Part shown: positions 35,045-43,159 of the stretch, one piece after another
Position numbering within the stretch: the first letter of the stretch is position 1
Layout: each line of letters starts with the position of its first letter
Assembly (NCBI RefSeq): GCF_014873535.1
Contig: NZ_JADBEF010000001.1
Location: 1,116,001 to 1,180,000, forward strand
Origin: Nonomuraea africana
GTDB taxonomy: Bacteria > Actinomycetota > Actinomycetes > Streptosporangiales > Streptosporangiaceae
DNA: 64,000 nucleotides
Direction: 5' to 3'
The notes under the pieces: generated by a model
What the model was told of the DNA's origin: nothing
What the model saw: the letters and a program-made list of their open reading frames with translations, nothing else
Database searches by the model: none
Translations under genes and position numbers: made by a program

Positions 35045-35434
35045 ATGAGTAGTACGGCAGAGCCCCACAAACGTGGTGGATTGCGCGGCTTCTTCAGCAG
35101 ACTGGCCTCCACGCAGGCCGAGCTGGAGGCGGAGGAGCTGCGAGAGGACGCCGACCAGGCGGGCGCCACGCCCATCGTCTCGTGTGGTGGCCGGCGACGC
35201 TTCTGTGTGGCCGGTACGCTACGTACCGTGACGTTGCGTCCGCGCGGCGGCGCCCCCGCTCTGGAAGCCGAGCTCTACGACGGCTCCGACGTGATCGACC
35301 TGGTGTGGCTGGGCCGACGCAAGATCGTGGGCATCGAGCCTGGACGCATCGTCAAAGCCGAGGGCCTGGTCAGCATGCAAGACGGGCGCAAGGTGATGTT
35401 CAATCCGCGCTACGAACTGCGCCCAAGCACCTGA
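35045..35434 (+). CDS. OB-fold nucleic-acid-binding domain protein
   Basis: The protein has 129 aa. A basic, helical N-terminus (RGGLRGFFSRLASTQAELEAEELRED) leads into a small beta-barrel (VAGTLRTVTLRPRGGAPALEAELYDGSDVIDLVWLGRRKIVGIEPGRIVKAEG). The latter matches the tRNA_anti-like OB fold seen at this position in actinobacteria. Binding to RNA or DNA is assumed from the fold. It is co-directional with the DUF3710 and DUF3159 genes. Confidence 0.88.
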   Translation: MSSTAEPHKRGGLRGFFSRLASTQAELEAEELREDADQAGATPIVSCGGRRRFCVAGTLRTVTLRPRGGAPALEAELYDGSDVIDLVWLGRRKIVGIEPGRIVKAEGLVSMQDGRKVMFNPRYELRPST

Positions 35435-35452
35435 CAAGGAGCGATCGATCAC

Positions 35453-36112
35453 GTGACGGAGCAGGTAACGGCGCACGAAACCGTTGAAGCCGCCATCAGG
35501 TCCCAGTTGTCGAAGGCCCTCGGCGGCGTCCGGGGCATCATCGAGGCGGCGGTGCCGACCGCCGCCTTCACCGTGTCGTGGCTGGTGACCGAGCGGCTGC
35601 AGCAGTCGCTCATCATCAGCGCGTCGCTCGCCGCGGTGCTGCTGGTCGTACGCCTCGTGCAGCGCTCCACGCCGCAGTTCGTGATCAACAGCCTGATCGG
35701 CATCGGCATCGGCTGGTTCTTCGCCTCGCGCACCGGCGACGCGCGCGACGTCTACCTGCCCGGCATCCTCTACAACGCCGGATACGCCGCCGCGATGCTG
35801 CTGTCCATCGTGACCAGATGGCCGGTCGTGGGCTTCCTCATCGGCTCGGTCACCGGCGACCCGACCGCCTGGCACAAGGACTCCGGCATCGTGCGGCTGT
35901 GCACGAAGCTCACCTGGCTGCTCATGCTGCCGTGCGTGGTGCGGGTGGCGGTGCAGCTGCCGATCTACCTGTTCGGCGGGGGAGACGAGGCGATCGCGGC
36001 GCTGGGCATCGCGAAGGTGCTCATGGGGTGGCCGCTGCAGGTGGCCAGCCTCGCCGCCATGGCCTGGCTCCTCAGCCGCGGCCGCACCCCGATTGCCGCT
36101 GCTGCCACGTGA
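35453..36112 (+). CDS. DUF3159 integral membrane protein
   Basis: The protein has 219 aa from a GTG start, 18 bp after the OB-fold gene. About six hydrophobic segments are present (IIEAAVPTAAFTVSWLVTE, SLIISASLAAVLLVVRLVQ, INSLIGIGIGWFFASRTG, YNAGYAAAMLLSIVTRWPVVGFLIG). The conserved loop is RSTPQFVINSLIG. This is the DUF3159 family, resembling septation/intermembrane IspZ-like proteins in topology; function unknown. In related genomes TrkA genes follow directly, whereas here a kinase and an IS intervene. Confidence 0.9.
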   Translation: MTEQVTAHETVEAAIRSQLSKALGGVRGIIEAAVPTAAFTVSWLVTERLQQSLIISASLAAVLLVVRLVQRSTPQFVINSLIGIGIGWFFASRTGDARDVYLPGILYNAGYAAAMLLSIVTRWPVVGFLIGSVTGDPTAWHKDSGIVRLCTKLTWLLMLPCVVRVAVQLPIYLFGGGDEAIAALGIAKVLMGWPLQVASLAAMAWLLSRGRTPIAAAAT

Positions 36113-36144
36113 TTTTTCCTGTTTTTTACGGCTGAGCACGGGAG

Positions 36145-36175
36145 AGGCCACCGGGGTCACCGGTGGCCTTCTGCT
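36145..36175 (+). terminator. Terminator after the DUF3159 gene
   Basis: AGGCCACCGG / CCGGTGGCCT forms a 10-bp stem with a GGTCA loop, followed by TCTGCTTTT. It closes the dut-to-DUF3159 unit. Confidence 0.85.
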
Positions 36176-36236
36176 TTTCACGCTCCTCCAGCGGCGCCGC
36201 TGGACCGCCGTTACGTCGGGGATCTCGGGCGCTTCG

Positions 36237-36350
36237 TCAAGGCTGGTCGTCGAGGGTGATTGCGGTGGTGGGGCAGACGGTGGCGGCCTCGCGGACGGCG
36301 GTGTGGAGTCGTTCGGGCGGCGACGTGTCGAGCAGGATCACGAGGCCGAG
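36237..36350 (-). pseudogene. Ferredoxin remnant (C-terminal part)
   Basis: The minus-strand frame reads GLVILLDTSPPERLHTAVRE, then AATVCPTTAITLDDQP and a stop codon. This matches the end of small actinomycete 3Fe-4S/4Fe-4S ferredoxins that serve P450s (VCPTxAI). The N-terminal Cys cluster and start are missing; an in-frame stop lies just upstream. No P450 gene is recognised beside it. Confidence 0.5.
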
Positions 36351-36384
36351 CGGGTATGGGAACTACTCCGCCAGGGGATCGACG

Positions 36385-36456
36385 CCTGAACGCCCGGCGG
36401 GCGCTTGAGGTCTGATCGCCCGGCGGGTGTGCTTGAGGTCTGATCGCCCGGCGCCT
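36385..36456. repeat. Short tandem repeat, about 28-bp period
   Basis: A GCTTGAGGTCTGATCGCCCG unit (with CGCG-rich ends) occurs at 36403 and 36431, exactly 28 bp apart. A partial copy (GCCCGGCGGGC) precedes it. It lies in the non-coding stretch 36351-36725, where I see no supportable gene. Confidence 0.55.
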
Positions 36457-36725
36457 TGTGTCGTGGGATGCGGCAGCCACAGCTCCTGGAGGTCCTCGTC
36501 GCGCTTCTTCGGGAAGTGCCGCGACGGACCTGCAGCCTGCTGGCGGTGATCGCCTGCGGACTTTCGGCCGTTGTCGCACCCGAGTGGACGGCCTTGTCGG
36601 CGGGTTCTTCGAGGCCCTGCTGAAGGTTCGTGTGGTTTGTGGCCGTGTATGGGGGTTTGCCGTGCGGTTCTCGTGCGAAGGTTGACAGGCGGATGTGGGG
36701 GTTTGTGTGGGGGTAGGGGCTTTGT

Positions 36726-38726
36726 GTGGGTGAGCCTTCCGGGGAGCGGCTGGTAGGCGGTAGGTACCTGCTGGCGGAGGAACTGGGCAGAGGTGGCATG
36801 GGGGCGGTCTGGCGCGCCCACGACCAGGTGCTCGACCGGCCCGTGGCGCTCAAGCAGGTGCTGGTGCCCGGGTGGATGGGCGAGCGGGACAGGGAACGGG
36901 CCTTCGAACGGGTGCTGCGCGAGGCCAGGGCGACCGCCAGGCTGCGCAACCCCTACGTGATCACCATTCACGACGTGGTCATGGACGAGGGACATCCGTG
37001 GATCGTGATGGAGCTGCTGCCCGCGTCCTCGCTGGAGCAGGTGCTGGAACGGTCAGGGCCGCTGCCCGAGCGCGTGGTCGCCGACATCGGCGTCAAGCTC
37101 CTCGAAGCGCTGCGGGCCGCCCACGCCGCGGGCATCACGCACAGGGACGTGAAGCCGGCCAACGTGCTGCTGCTCGACGACGGGGGAGTGGTGCTGACCG
37201 ACTTCGGCATCGCGCACGTGGCCAACTCCCCGACGCTCACGGCGACGGGCATGCTCATGGGGTCGCCCGCCTACATGGCGCCCGAACGGCTCGAGGGCGA
37301 ACCGGCCGGTGAGGCGTCCGACCTGTGGGCGCTGGGCGCGACGCTCTACGCGGCGGTCGAGGGGGTGCCGCCGTACCCGAGGGACAGTCCTGTCGCGGTG
37401 ATGGCGGCCATCCTCATGCGCGAGCCCCGGCCCATGCGGCTGGGCGCACGGCTGCTGCCGGTCGTGGAGGGGCTGCTGCGCAAGTCGCCCCAGGAGCGGT
37501 TGACGGCGGAGGCGGCGAGCGTGGCGCTGGCGGCGGTGGCGGGCCGGCGGCACGGCGGGGAGACCCGGCGCCGGGAGGGGTCGCGGGCACTGGCCGTCCT
37601 CGTGCGGGGAGACGAGACAGACCCCGACACCCCGACGGATCCCATGAGAGCCCAACCCCACGAGACCGACCCGCCCTCTCCTGGGGTGCCCGAGTCGCCG
37701 GCCCTCCACGCTCCGAGCGTGTCTGAGTCACCCGCCCCATCCTCTCCAGATGCGCCGGAGTCACCCGCTCCGCCCTCTTCGGGCGTGCCCGAGTCGCCCG
37801 TTCTGCCCTCTTCGGGTGTGCCCGAGGCGACCTCTTCGGGTGTGCCCAAGGGGACCGGTTCGGGTGTGCCCGAGGCTGCCGGCCCGTCTTCTCCAGGTGC
37901 CTCCGATACACCCGCCCCGTCTACTTCGGACGGGGCCCAGACGCCCACTTCGCCCTCTTCGGGGGTGCCTGAGGTGTCCGGCCCGCCTTCTCCGGGGGTG
38001 CCGGGGGCATCAGTCCCGCTCTCCGGGTCACCGGATCCGCTTCCGGCGGCGTCGGCCACGCCTCCCGCGTCGTTCCACCCGCTCTCGCAGGCGGAGGAGG
38101 CAGCGCAGGCGCAGACTCCAGGGATGGCTGCGGGTGGCGGCGATGCGATGCGGGAGGAGGGAGGGCTGGGGGCGGTCGCGGTCAGGGGGCTCGGTCTGGG
38201 GGCCGTGGTGGCGGCGACGCTGGGCGTGCTCGCCTACGTCGGGCCGAGGGTGGCCAGGCGGCTGGGGGCCGAGGTCACCGTCGTGGGCCCGGGCACCGCA
38301 CTGCTGGTGCTGTTCGCCGCCGTCGCGCTGCTGGCCGTCGTGCTCCCCCGCGAGCTGCTGCCCCACGGCGGCGCGAACGCGATCCTGACCAGGGCGCTGC
38401 CGTTCGTCGCCGGCGCCGCGTACCTGGGCGGCTACCAGACGGGCACCGGCTCCCACGTGACGATGAGCCTCGCCTACGCGCTCCTGACCGTCTGGGCCGC
38501 CGTGACCTCGCAGCGGACGTGGCGGCGCTCCCGCGCGGCGGCGGCCGTCGGCGCGGCGGCGACGGCCTGCCTTACCGCGCTGACGGTGGCGCATCTCTGG
38601 ATCGACCTCGCGGGGCCGAGCGCGCTCACGACCGGGCTGCTGGAGGCGCTGCCCGAGCTCACGGCCGCCGCGTGGGCGCTGCACACCGGATGGGCGTGGT
38701 GGGCGGCCGCCCGCCGTACGGGCTAG
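36726..38726 (+). CDS. Membrane Ser/Thr protein kinase with GVPESP-type repeat linker
   Basis: The protein has 666 aa from a GTG start. The kinase domain (about 10-275) is complete: GRGGMGAV glycine loop, Lys in VALKQV, HRDVKPANVLL catalytic loop, DFGIAH, APERLEG and the DLWALGATLY helix. A Pro/Ser-rich linker (about 320-450) carries many imperfect copies of SSGVPES(P). The C-terminal part (about 480-666) is a multi-pass membrane domain of about six segments (AVVAATLGVLAYVG, TALLVLFAAVALLAVVLP). The kinase probably faces the cytosol with the repeats between it and the membrane. Its TAG stop lies in the CTAG target site of the IS5-family element. Confidence 0.9.
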   Translation: MGEPSGERLVGGRYLLAEELGRGGMGAVWRAHDQVLDRPVALKQVLVPGWMGERDRERAFERVLREARATARLRNPYVITIHDVVMDEGHPWIVMELLPASSLEQVLERSGPLPERVVADIGVKLLEALRAAHAAGITHRDVKPANVLLLDDGGVVLTDFGIAHVANSPTLTATGMLMGSPAYMAPERLEGEPAGEASDLWALGATLYAAVEGVPPYPRDSPVAVMAAILMREPRPMRLGARLLPVVEGLLRKSPQERLTAEAASVALAAVAGRRHGGETRRREGSRALAVLVRGDETDPDTPTDPMRAQPHETDPPSPGVPESPALHAPSVSESPAPSSPDAPESPAPPSSGVPESPVLPSSGVPEATSSGVPKGTGSGVPEAAGPSSPGASDTPAPSTSDGAQTPTSPSSGVPEVSGPPSPGVPGASVPLSGSPDPLPAASATPPASFHPLSQAEEAAQAQTPGMAAGGGDAMREEGGLGAVAVRGLGLGAVVAATLGVLAYVGPRVARRLGAEVTVVGPGTALLVLFAAVALLAVVLPRELLPHGGANAILTRALPFVAGAAYLGGYQTGTGSHVTMSLAYALLTVWAAVTSQRTWRRSRAAAAVGAAATACLTALTVAHLWIDLAGPSALTTGLLEALPELTAAAWALHTGWAWWAAARRTG

Positions 38727-39696
38727 AGCGTGTCCCGTGGATCATAGGACAGGGTCACGGAGCCAGATCCTGATCGAGGCGACGTCGATGGTGCCCGCGT
38801 AGATGCGTTCGCGCTTGTCGGTGCGAAGGGCCACCGCGCGGTGGCCCTTGAGCTTGTTGACGCACCGCTCGGCGGTATTGCGCTCCTTGTACCGCTCGGC
38901 GTCGAAGCCGGGCGGTCGCCCGCCCTTACGCCCCCGGTTGAGGCGGTTGGCCTGCTGATCCTTCTTGATCGGGATGACCGCCTGGATGCCGCGCCGGCGC
39001 AGGTAGGCGCGATTGGCGCGCGAGGAGTAGGCCTTGTCGGCCAGCACACGCATCGGACGCCGGCGAGGACGGCCCACACCGCGACGCCGGATGCGCACCC
39101 GCTCCAGGACGCGCCGGAAGTACGGGCTATCGCCGTACTGACCGGGGCTGATGATCCGGGCGATCGGCCGGCAGCGCCGGTCGGCGACCAGGTGAATCTT
39201 CGTGCTCCACCCGCCCCGTGAGCGGCCCAGCGCCTCCCGGCCCGTGCCCGGTTTGTGATCTACGCCGTCCCCTTTGACGGGATGTCGGCGGGCGGCTCAC
39301 GACGAGCTCCGGCGGCATGCTGATGAGCGCGCGCCACAGTGGAATCCACACTCACCGTCCAGTCCTCCCCCTCGGCCTCATCGCATCCAGCGCGCAGCCC
39401 GTCCAGGATCTTCTCCCAGGTTCCATCCATCGACCAGCGGCGATGCCGGTTGTAGACGGTCTTCCAGTTCCCGTACCAGGGCGGCAGGTCACGCCAGGTG
39501 ATGTTGGTCCGGACCCGGAAGAAGACCCCGTTGATGACCGTTCGGTGATCGGCCCATCGGCCGCCCTGCCGCGGGTTGACCGGCAGCAGCGGCGCCAGCC
39601 GTTCCCACTCGGCATCGGTCAGATCATGACGATTCAGGCGATCTTCCACTGGACTGATCTACACCAAACCACCATCAAAGATCCACGGGACACGCC
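38727..39696. mobile_element. IS5-family insertion sequence, copy 1 (970 bp, flanked by CTAG)
   Basis: The ends GCGTGTCCCGTGGATC (left) and its complement (right) are perfect over 16 bp. The 4-bp CTAG occurs directly outside both ends (38723-38726 and 39697-39700), as expected for a target duplication. It lies exactly between two convergent genes. It is related to, but clearly diverged from, the copy at 46772-47734. Confidence 0.85.
38742..39649 (-). CDS. IS5-family transposase (two frames joined by a frameshift)
   Basis: The first frame (39260-39649, 129 aa) begins MEDRLNRHDLTDAEWERLAPLLP, holds TNITWRDLPPWYGNWKTVYNRHRRW, and has a first catalytic Asp in TVSVDST. The second frame (to 38742) carries GRSRGGWSTKIHLVADRRC, VLADKAYSS (second Asp) and ERYKERNTAERCVNKLKGHRA (catalytic Glu). 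The frames overlap at CAAAGGGG, the presumed slippage site that fuses them. No start codon is available for the second frame near this point, so frameshifting is required. The open frames suggest the element may still be active. Confidence 0.85.
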
Positions 39697-40356
39697 CTAG
39701 TGGGGGGAGAGGAGCTGGGCGAGCTCGTCCTCCACCTCCTGGCTGGCGACGAACATCAGCTCGTCACCCGCCTCCAGCGGGTCGTCGGCCGTGGGCACCA
39801 GCACCCTGCCCTCGCGCAGGATCGCCACCAGCGCGGAGTCGACGGGCCACGGCACCGAGCCCGCGCGCTGGCCGACGACCGGCGCGTCCTCGGGAAGGGT
39901 GAGCTCGACCAGGTTGGCCTGGCCCTGGCGGAAGGTCATCAGGCGGACCAGGTCGCCGACGCTGACCGCCTCCTCCACGAGCGCCGACAGCAGCCGAGGG
40001 GTGGAGACGGCGACGTCGACGCCCCACGACTCGTTGAACAGCCACTCGTTGTTGGGGTGGTTGATGCGGGCGACCACGCGCGGCACGCCGTACTCGGTCT
40101 TGGCCAGCAGCGAGACCACCAGGTTGACCTTGTCGTCGCCGGTGGAGGCGACCACGACGTGGCAGTTGTTGAGCCCCGCCTCGTCGAGGGAGGAGATCTC
40201 GCAGGCGTCGGCGAGCAGCCACTCGGCCCGCGGCACCGCGTCGATCTTGATGGCTGCGGGGTCGCGGTCGATCAGCAGGATCTCGTGGCCGTTCTCCAGG
40301 AGCTCGGCGGCGATGGATCGGCCGACCGCGCCCGCGCCCGCGATGGCTACGCGCAT
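39697..40356 (-). CDS. TrkA-type potassium channel/transporter regulator (NAD-binding)
   Basis: The protein has 219 aa; the start MRVAIAGAGAVGRSIAAELLE overlaps the upstream stop codon by one base. It has an RCK_N Rossmann fold (GAGAVG, LLIDRDPAA, DACEISSLDEAGL, STGDDKVNLVVSLLAK) and an RCK_C domain at about 140-219. Such proteins gate K+ uptake systems in response to nucleotides. It is paired with a second TrkA gene upstream and divergent from a KimA-like permease. Its TAG stop codon is part of the IS target duplication, so the insertion left it intact. Confidence 0.92.
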   Translation of the reverse strand: MRVAIAGAGAVGRSIAAELLENGHEILLIDRDPAAIKIDAVPRAEWLLADACEISSLDEAGLNNCHVVVASTGDDKVNLVVSLLAKTEYGVPRVVARINHPNNEWLFNESWGVDVAVSTPRLLSALVEEAVSVGDLVRLMTFRQGQANLVELTLPEDAPVVGQRAGSVPWPVDSALVAILREGRVLVPTADDPLEAGDELMFVASQEVEDELAQLLSPH

Positions 40357-41021
40357 CAGTGGTCCTCTTCCGGTGCCGCGGCCAGCACCTTGTTGATCCG
40401 GTCCATGTCGTTCTCGGCGGCGATGACGTGGAGGATGTCGCCCTCCTGCACCACCGTGTCCGGCTTGGTGACCAGGGCCTCGCCCATGCGGTTGACGAAG
40501 GGCACCCGGGCTCCGGCGAGCTCCTCCAGCCTGCTGGCCTTGGTGCCGATCCAGGCCGGGTTGGCGGCGACCTCGGCCAGCACGACGGTGCCCGTGGGGT
40601 CGCGCCACAGCGGCTCGGCGCCCTCGGGCAGGATGCGGCGCAGGATCTGGTCGGCCGTCCAGCGCACCGTGGCCACCGTCGGGATGCCGAGGCGCTGGTA
40701 GACCTCGGCGCGCCTGGAGTCGTAGATGCGGGCCACGACGTTGTCGACGCCGAAGGTCTCGCGCGCGACCCGCGCCGAGATGATGTTGGAGTTGTCGCCG
40801 CTGCTCACGGCGACGAAGGCGGCCGCGGACTCGATGCCCGCCTCCTGCAGCACGCCTCGGTCGAAGCCGACGCCGGTGACCCGGCGGCCCCTGAACCCCG
40901 CCCGCAACCGCCTGAACGCCTGAGGATCGCGGTCGATGATCGCGACTGAGTGGCCGTTGTCCTCCAGGATATGGGCGAGGGTGGACCCCACCCGTCCACA
41001 TCCCATGATCACGATATGCAT
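40356..41021 (-). CDS. Second TrkA-type potassium uptake regulator
   Basis: The protein has 221 aa; ATG with GGGGAGC upstream. RCK_N: MHIVIMGCGRVGSTLAHILE, AIIDRDPQAFRRL, VGFDRGVLQEAG and AVSSGDNSNIISARVARE. RCK_C is at about 140-221 (KASRLEELAGARVPFVNRMGE). Tandem TrkA genes of this sort are conserved next to the APC permease in streptomycetes and relatives, and the two proteins may form a heteromeric regulatory ring. It is divergent from the permease with a gap of 92 bp. Confidence 0.92.
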   Translation of the reverse strand: MHIVIMGCGRVGSTLAHILEDNGHSVAIIDRDPQAFRRLRAGFRGRRVTGVGFDRGVLQEAGIESAAAFVAVSSGDNSNIISARVARETFGVDNVVARIYDSRRAEVYQRLGIPTVATVRWTADQILRRILPEGAEPLWRDPTGTVVLAEVAANPAWIGTKASRLEELAGARVPFVNRMGEALVTKPDTVVQEGDILHVIAAENDMDRINKVLAAAPEEDH

Positions 41022-41113
41022 GTGCTCCCCACAGGTGTGCCTTCCCCTCAGTATGGCGCGTACAGGGAGTGCCGCGTCGGCAGGGAGGGTGACGAGGACT
41101 AGCATCGTCAGAC

Positions 41114-43150
41114 GTGGCGAAGGTGACGGATCTAGTCAAGCGTGTCCTGGTCGGGCGCGCGCTGCGCAGCGGGCAGTTGCACGAACAGTTGCTGCCCAAG
41201 CGCGTGGCGCTGCCGGTGTTCGCGAGCGACGCGCTCTCCTCCGTGGCCTACGCCCCCCAGGAGATCCTGGTCATCCTGTCGCTGGCAGGGGTGTCGTTCT
41301 ACCACTACAGCCCATGGGTCGCGATGGCCGTCGTGGTCGTCATGCTCACCGTCGTCGCCTCCTACCGGCAGAACGTGCACGCCTACCCCAGCGGCGGCGG
41401 CGACTACGAGGTGGCCACCGTCAACCTCGGCAAGAACGCCGGGCTCACCGTGGCCAGCGCGCTCATGGTCGACTACGTGCTCACCGTGGCGGTCTCCGTC
41501 GCCAACGGCGTCGACTACGTGGGCGCCACGGTCCCTTTCGTGGCCGAGCACAAGCCGGCCGTCGCCATCGGGATCGTGGTGCTGCTGACGGTCGTGAACC
41601 TGCGCGGCATCCGCGAGTCGGGCGCCGCCTTCGCCATCCCGACCTACGCCTTCATGATCGCGGTGCTCGGCCTCGTCGCCTGGGGCGGCTTCCGGCTGCT
41701 GGTGCTCGGCGACGAACTGCACGCGCCGACCGACGGCTTCCAGGTCGTGGCCGAGCAGACCAACCTGACCGCCTTCGCCGCCGCCTTCCTGGTACTGCGC
41801 GCCTTCTCCTCCGGCTGCGCGGCCCTGACCGGAGTCGAGGCGATCAGCAACGGCGTGCCCGCGTTCCGCAAGCCCAAGAGCAAGAACGCCGCCACCACGC
41901 TGCTCATGATGGGCCTGGTCGCCGTCACCATGTTCTCCGGCATCATCGCGATCGGCCTCGCCTCGGGCGTCACCGTGGCGGAGCCGCAGCACGTCGCGCG
42001 TGACCTGCTGCGTCCGGACGGCACGCCGGTCGGCCCCGACTACTACCAGCAGCCGATCATCTCCCAGGTCGCCGACGCGGTGTTCGGCGGCGGCTCGCTG
42101 ATGTTCATCGTCATCTCGGCCGTCACGGCGCTCATCCTGTTCCTGGCCGCCAACACCGCCTTCAACGGCTTCCCCGTGCTCGGCTCGATCCTGGCCCAGG
42201 ACCGCTACCTGCCCCGCCAGCTGCACACCCGCGGTGACCGCCTGGCCTTCTCCAACGGCATCGTCATCCTGGCGCTGGGCGCCTGCCTGCTGCTGTGGGG
42301 CTTCCAGGCCGACGTCAGCCGCCTGCTGAACCTCTACATCGTCGGCGTCTTCGTCTCCTTCACCCTCAGCCAGGCCGGCATGGTCATCCACTGGACCCGC
42401 CACCTGAAGACCGAGACCGACCTGCGGGTGCGCCACCAGATGCACCGCTCGCGGGTCATCAACTTCTTCGGCGGCGTCATGACCGCGGTCGTGCTGGTGG
42501 TCGTGCTGTTCACCAAGTTCCTGGTCGGGGCGTGGATCGTCTGCATCGCGATGCCGATCCTGTTCCTGATGATGAAGGGCATCCGCCACCACTACGACAA
42601 CGTGGCCGCCGAGCTGGAGCTCGACGAAGCTGTCGACGAGTCGGTGCTGCCGGCCCGCAACCACGCGATCGTGCTCGTCTCCAAGATCCACAAGCCGACG
42701 TTGCGCGCGCTGGCCTACGCCAGGGCGACCCGCCCCTCCACCATCGAGGCCGTCACGGTCGGCGTCGACGGATCCGAGGCGACGGCGCTGCGGGAGGAGT
42801 GGGAGCGCAGGGGGATCCCCGTTCCGCTCAAGATGCTGGACTCGCCGTACAGGGAGATCACCCAGCCCATTCTCGACTACGTCAAGACGCTGCGCCGCCG
42901 CTCGCCGCGCGACGTGGTCACCGTCTTCATTCCCGAGTACGTCGTCGGCCACTGGTGGGAGCATCTGCTCCACAACCAGAGCGCGCTGCGGCTCAAGGCC
43001 AGGCTGCTGTTCAAGCCGGGCGTCATGGTGACCAGCGTGCCGTGGCAGCTGCACTCCGCCGACCGGCTCAAGGGCCGCCCCGAGCCGTTCGCGCCCGGAT
43101 CGGTCCGCCGCCCATGGCACGAGGTCGAGGCCGGCAGGCCTGACGAGTAG
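41114..43150 (+). CDS. APC-family permease, KimA-like potassium importer candidate
   Basis: The protein has 678 aa from a GTG start. About twelve membrane segments occupy residues 40-480 (FASDALSSVAYAPQEILVILSL at TM1). The long soluble C-terminus (about 500-678, HAIVLVSKIHKPTLRALAYARATRPSTIEAVTVGVD) resembles a UspA-like domain. TM1 SDALSSVAYAPQEI is typical of the KimA/YdaO branch, K+/H+ symporters known to be regulated by c-di-AMP. Divergent TrkA genes support a K+ role. A general amino-acid permease is the alternative. The short intergenic gap leaves no room for a ydaO riboswitch. Confidence 0.85.
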   Translation: MAKVTDLVKRVLVGRALRSGQLHEQLLPKRVALPVFASDALSSVAYAPQEILVILSLAGVSFYHYSPWVAMAVVVVMLTVVASYRQNVHAYPSGGGDYEVATVNLGKNAGLTVASALMVDYVLTVAVSVANGVDYVGATVPFVAEHKPAVAIGIVVLLTVVNLRGIRESGAAFAIPTYAFMIAVLGLVAWGGFRLLVLGDELHAPTDGFQVVAEQTNLTAFAAAFLVLRAFSSGCAALTGVEAISNGVPAFRKPKSKNAATTLLMMGLVAVTMFSGIIAIGLASGVTVAEPQHVARDLLRPDGTPVGPDYYQQPIISQVADAVFGGGSLMFIVISAVTALILFLAANTAFNGFPVLGSILAQDRYLPRQLHTRGDRLAFSNGIVILALGACLLLWGFQADVSRLLNLYIVGVFVSFTLSQAGMVIHWTRHLKTETDLRVRHQMHRSRVINFFGGVMTAVVLVVVLFTKFLVGAWIVCIAMPILFLMMKGIRHHYDNVAAELELDEAVDESVLPARNHAIVLVSKIHKPTLRALAYARATRPSTIEAVTVGVDGSEATALREEWERRGIPVPLKMLDSPYREITQPILDYVKTLRRRSPRDVVTVFIPEYVVGHWWEHLLHNQSALRLKARLLFKPGVMVTSVPWQLHSADRLKGRPEPFAPGSVRRPWHEVEAGRPDE

Positions 43151-43159
43151 TCTGGGCAG

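Noticed and set aside
41022..41113. ydaO c-di-AMP riboswitch upstream of the KimA-like gene
   Set aside because: The divergent gap is only 92 bp and shows no matching conserved core.
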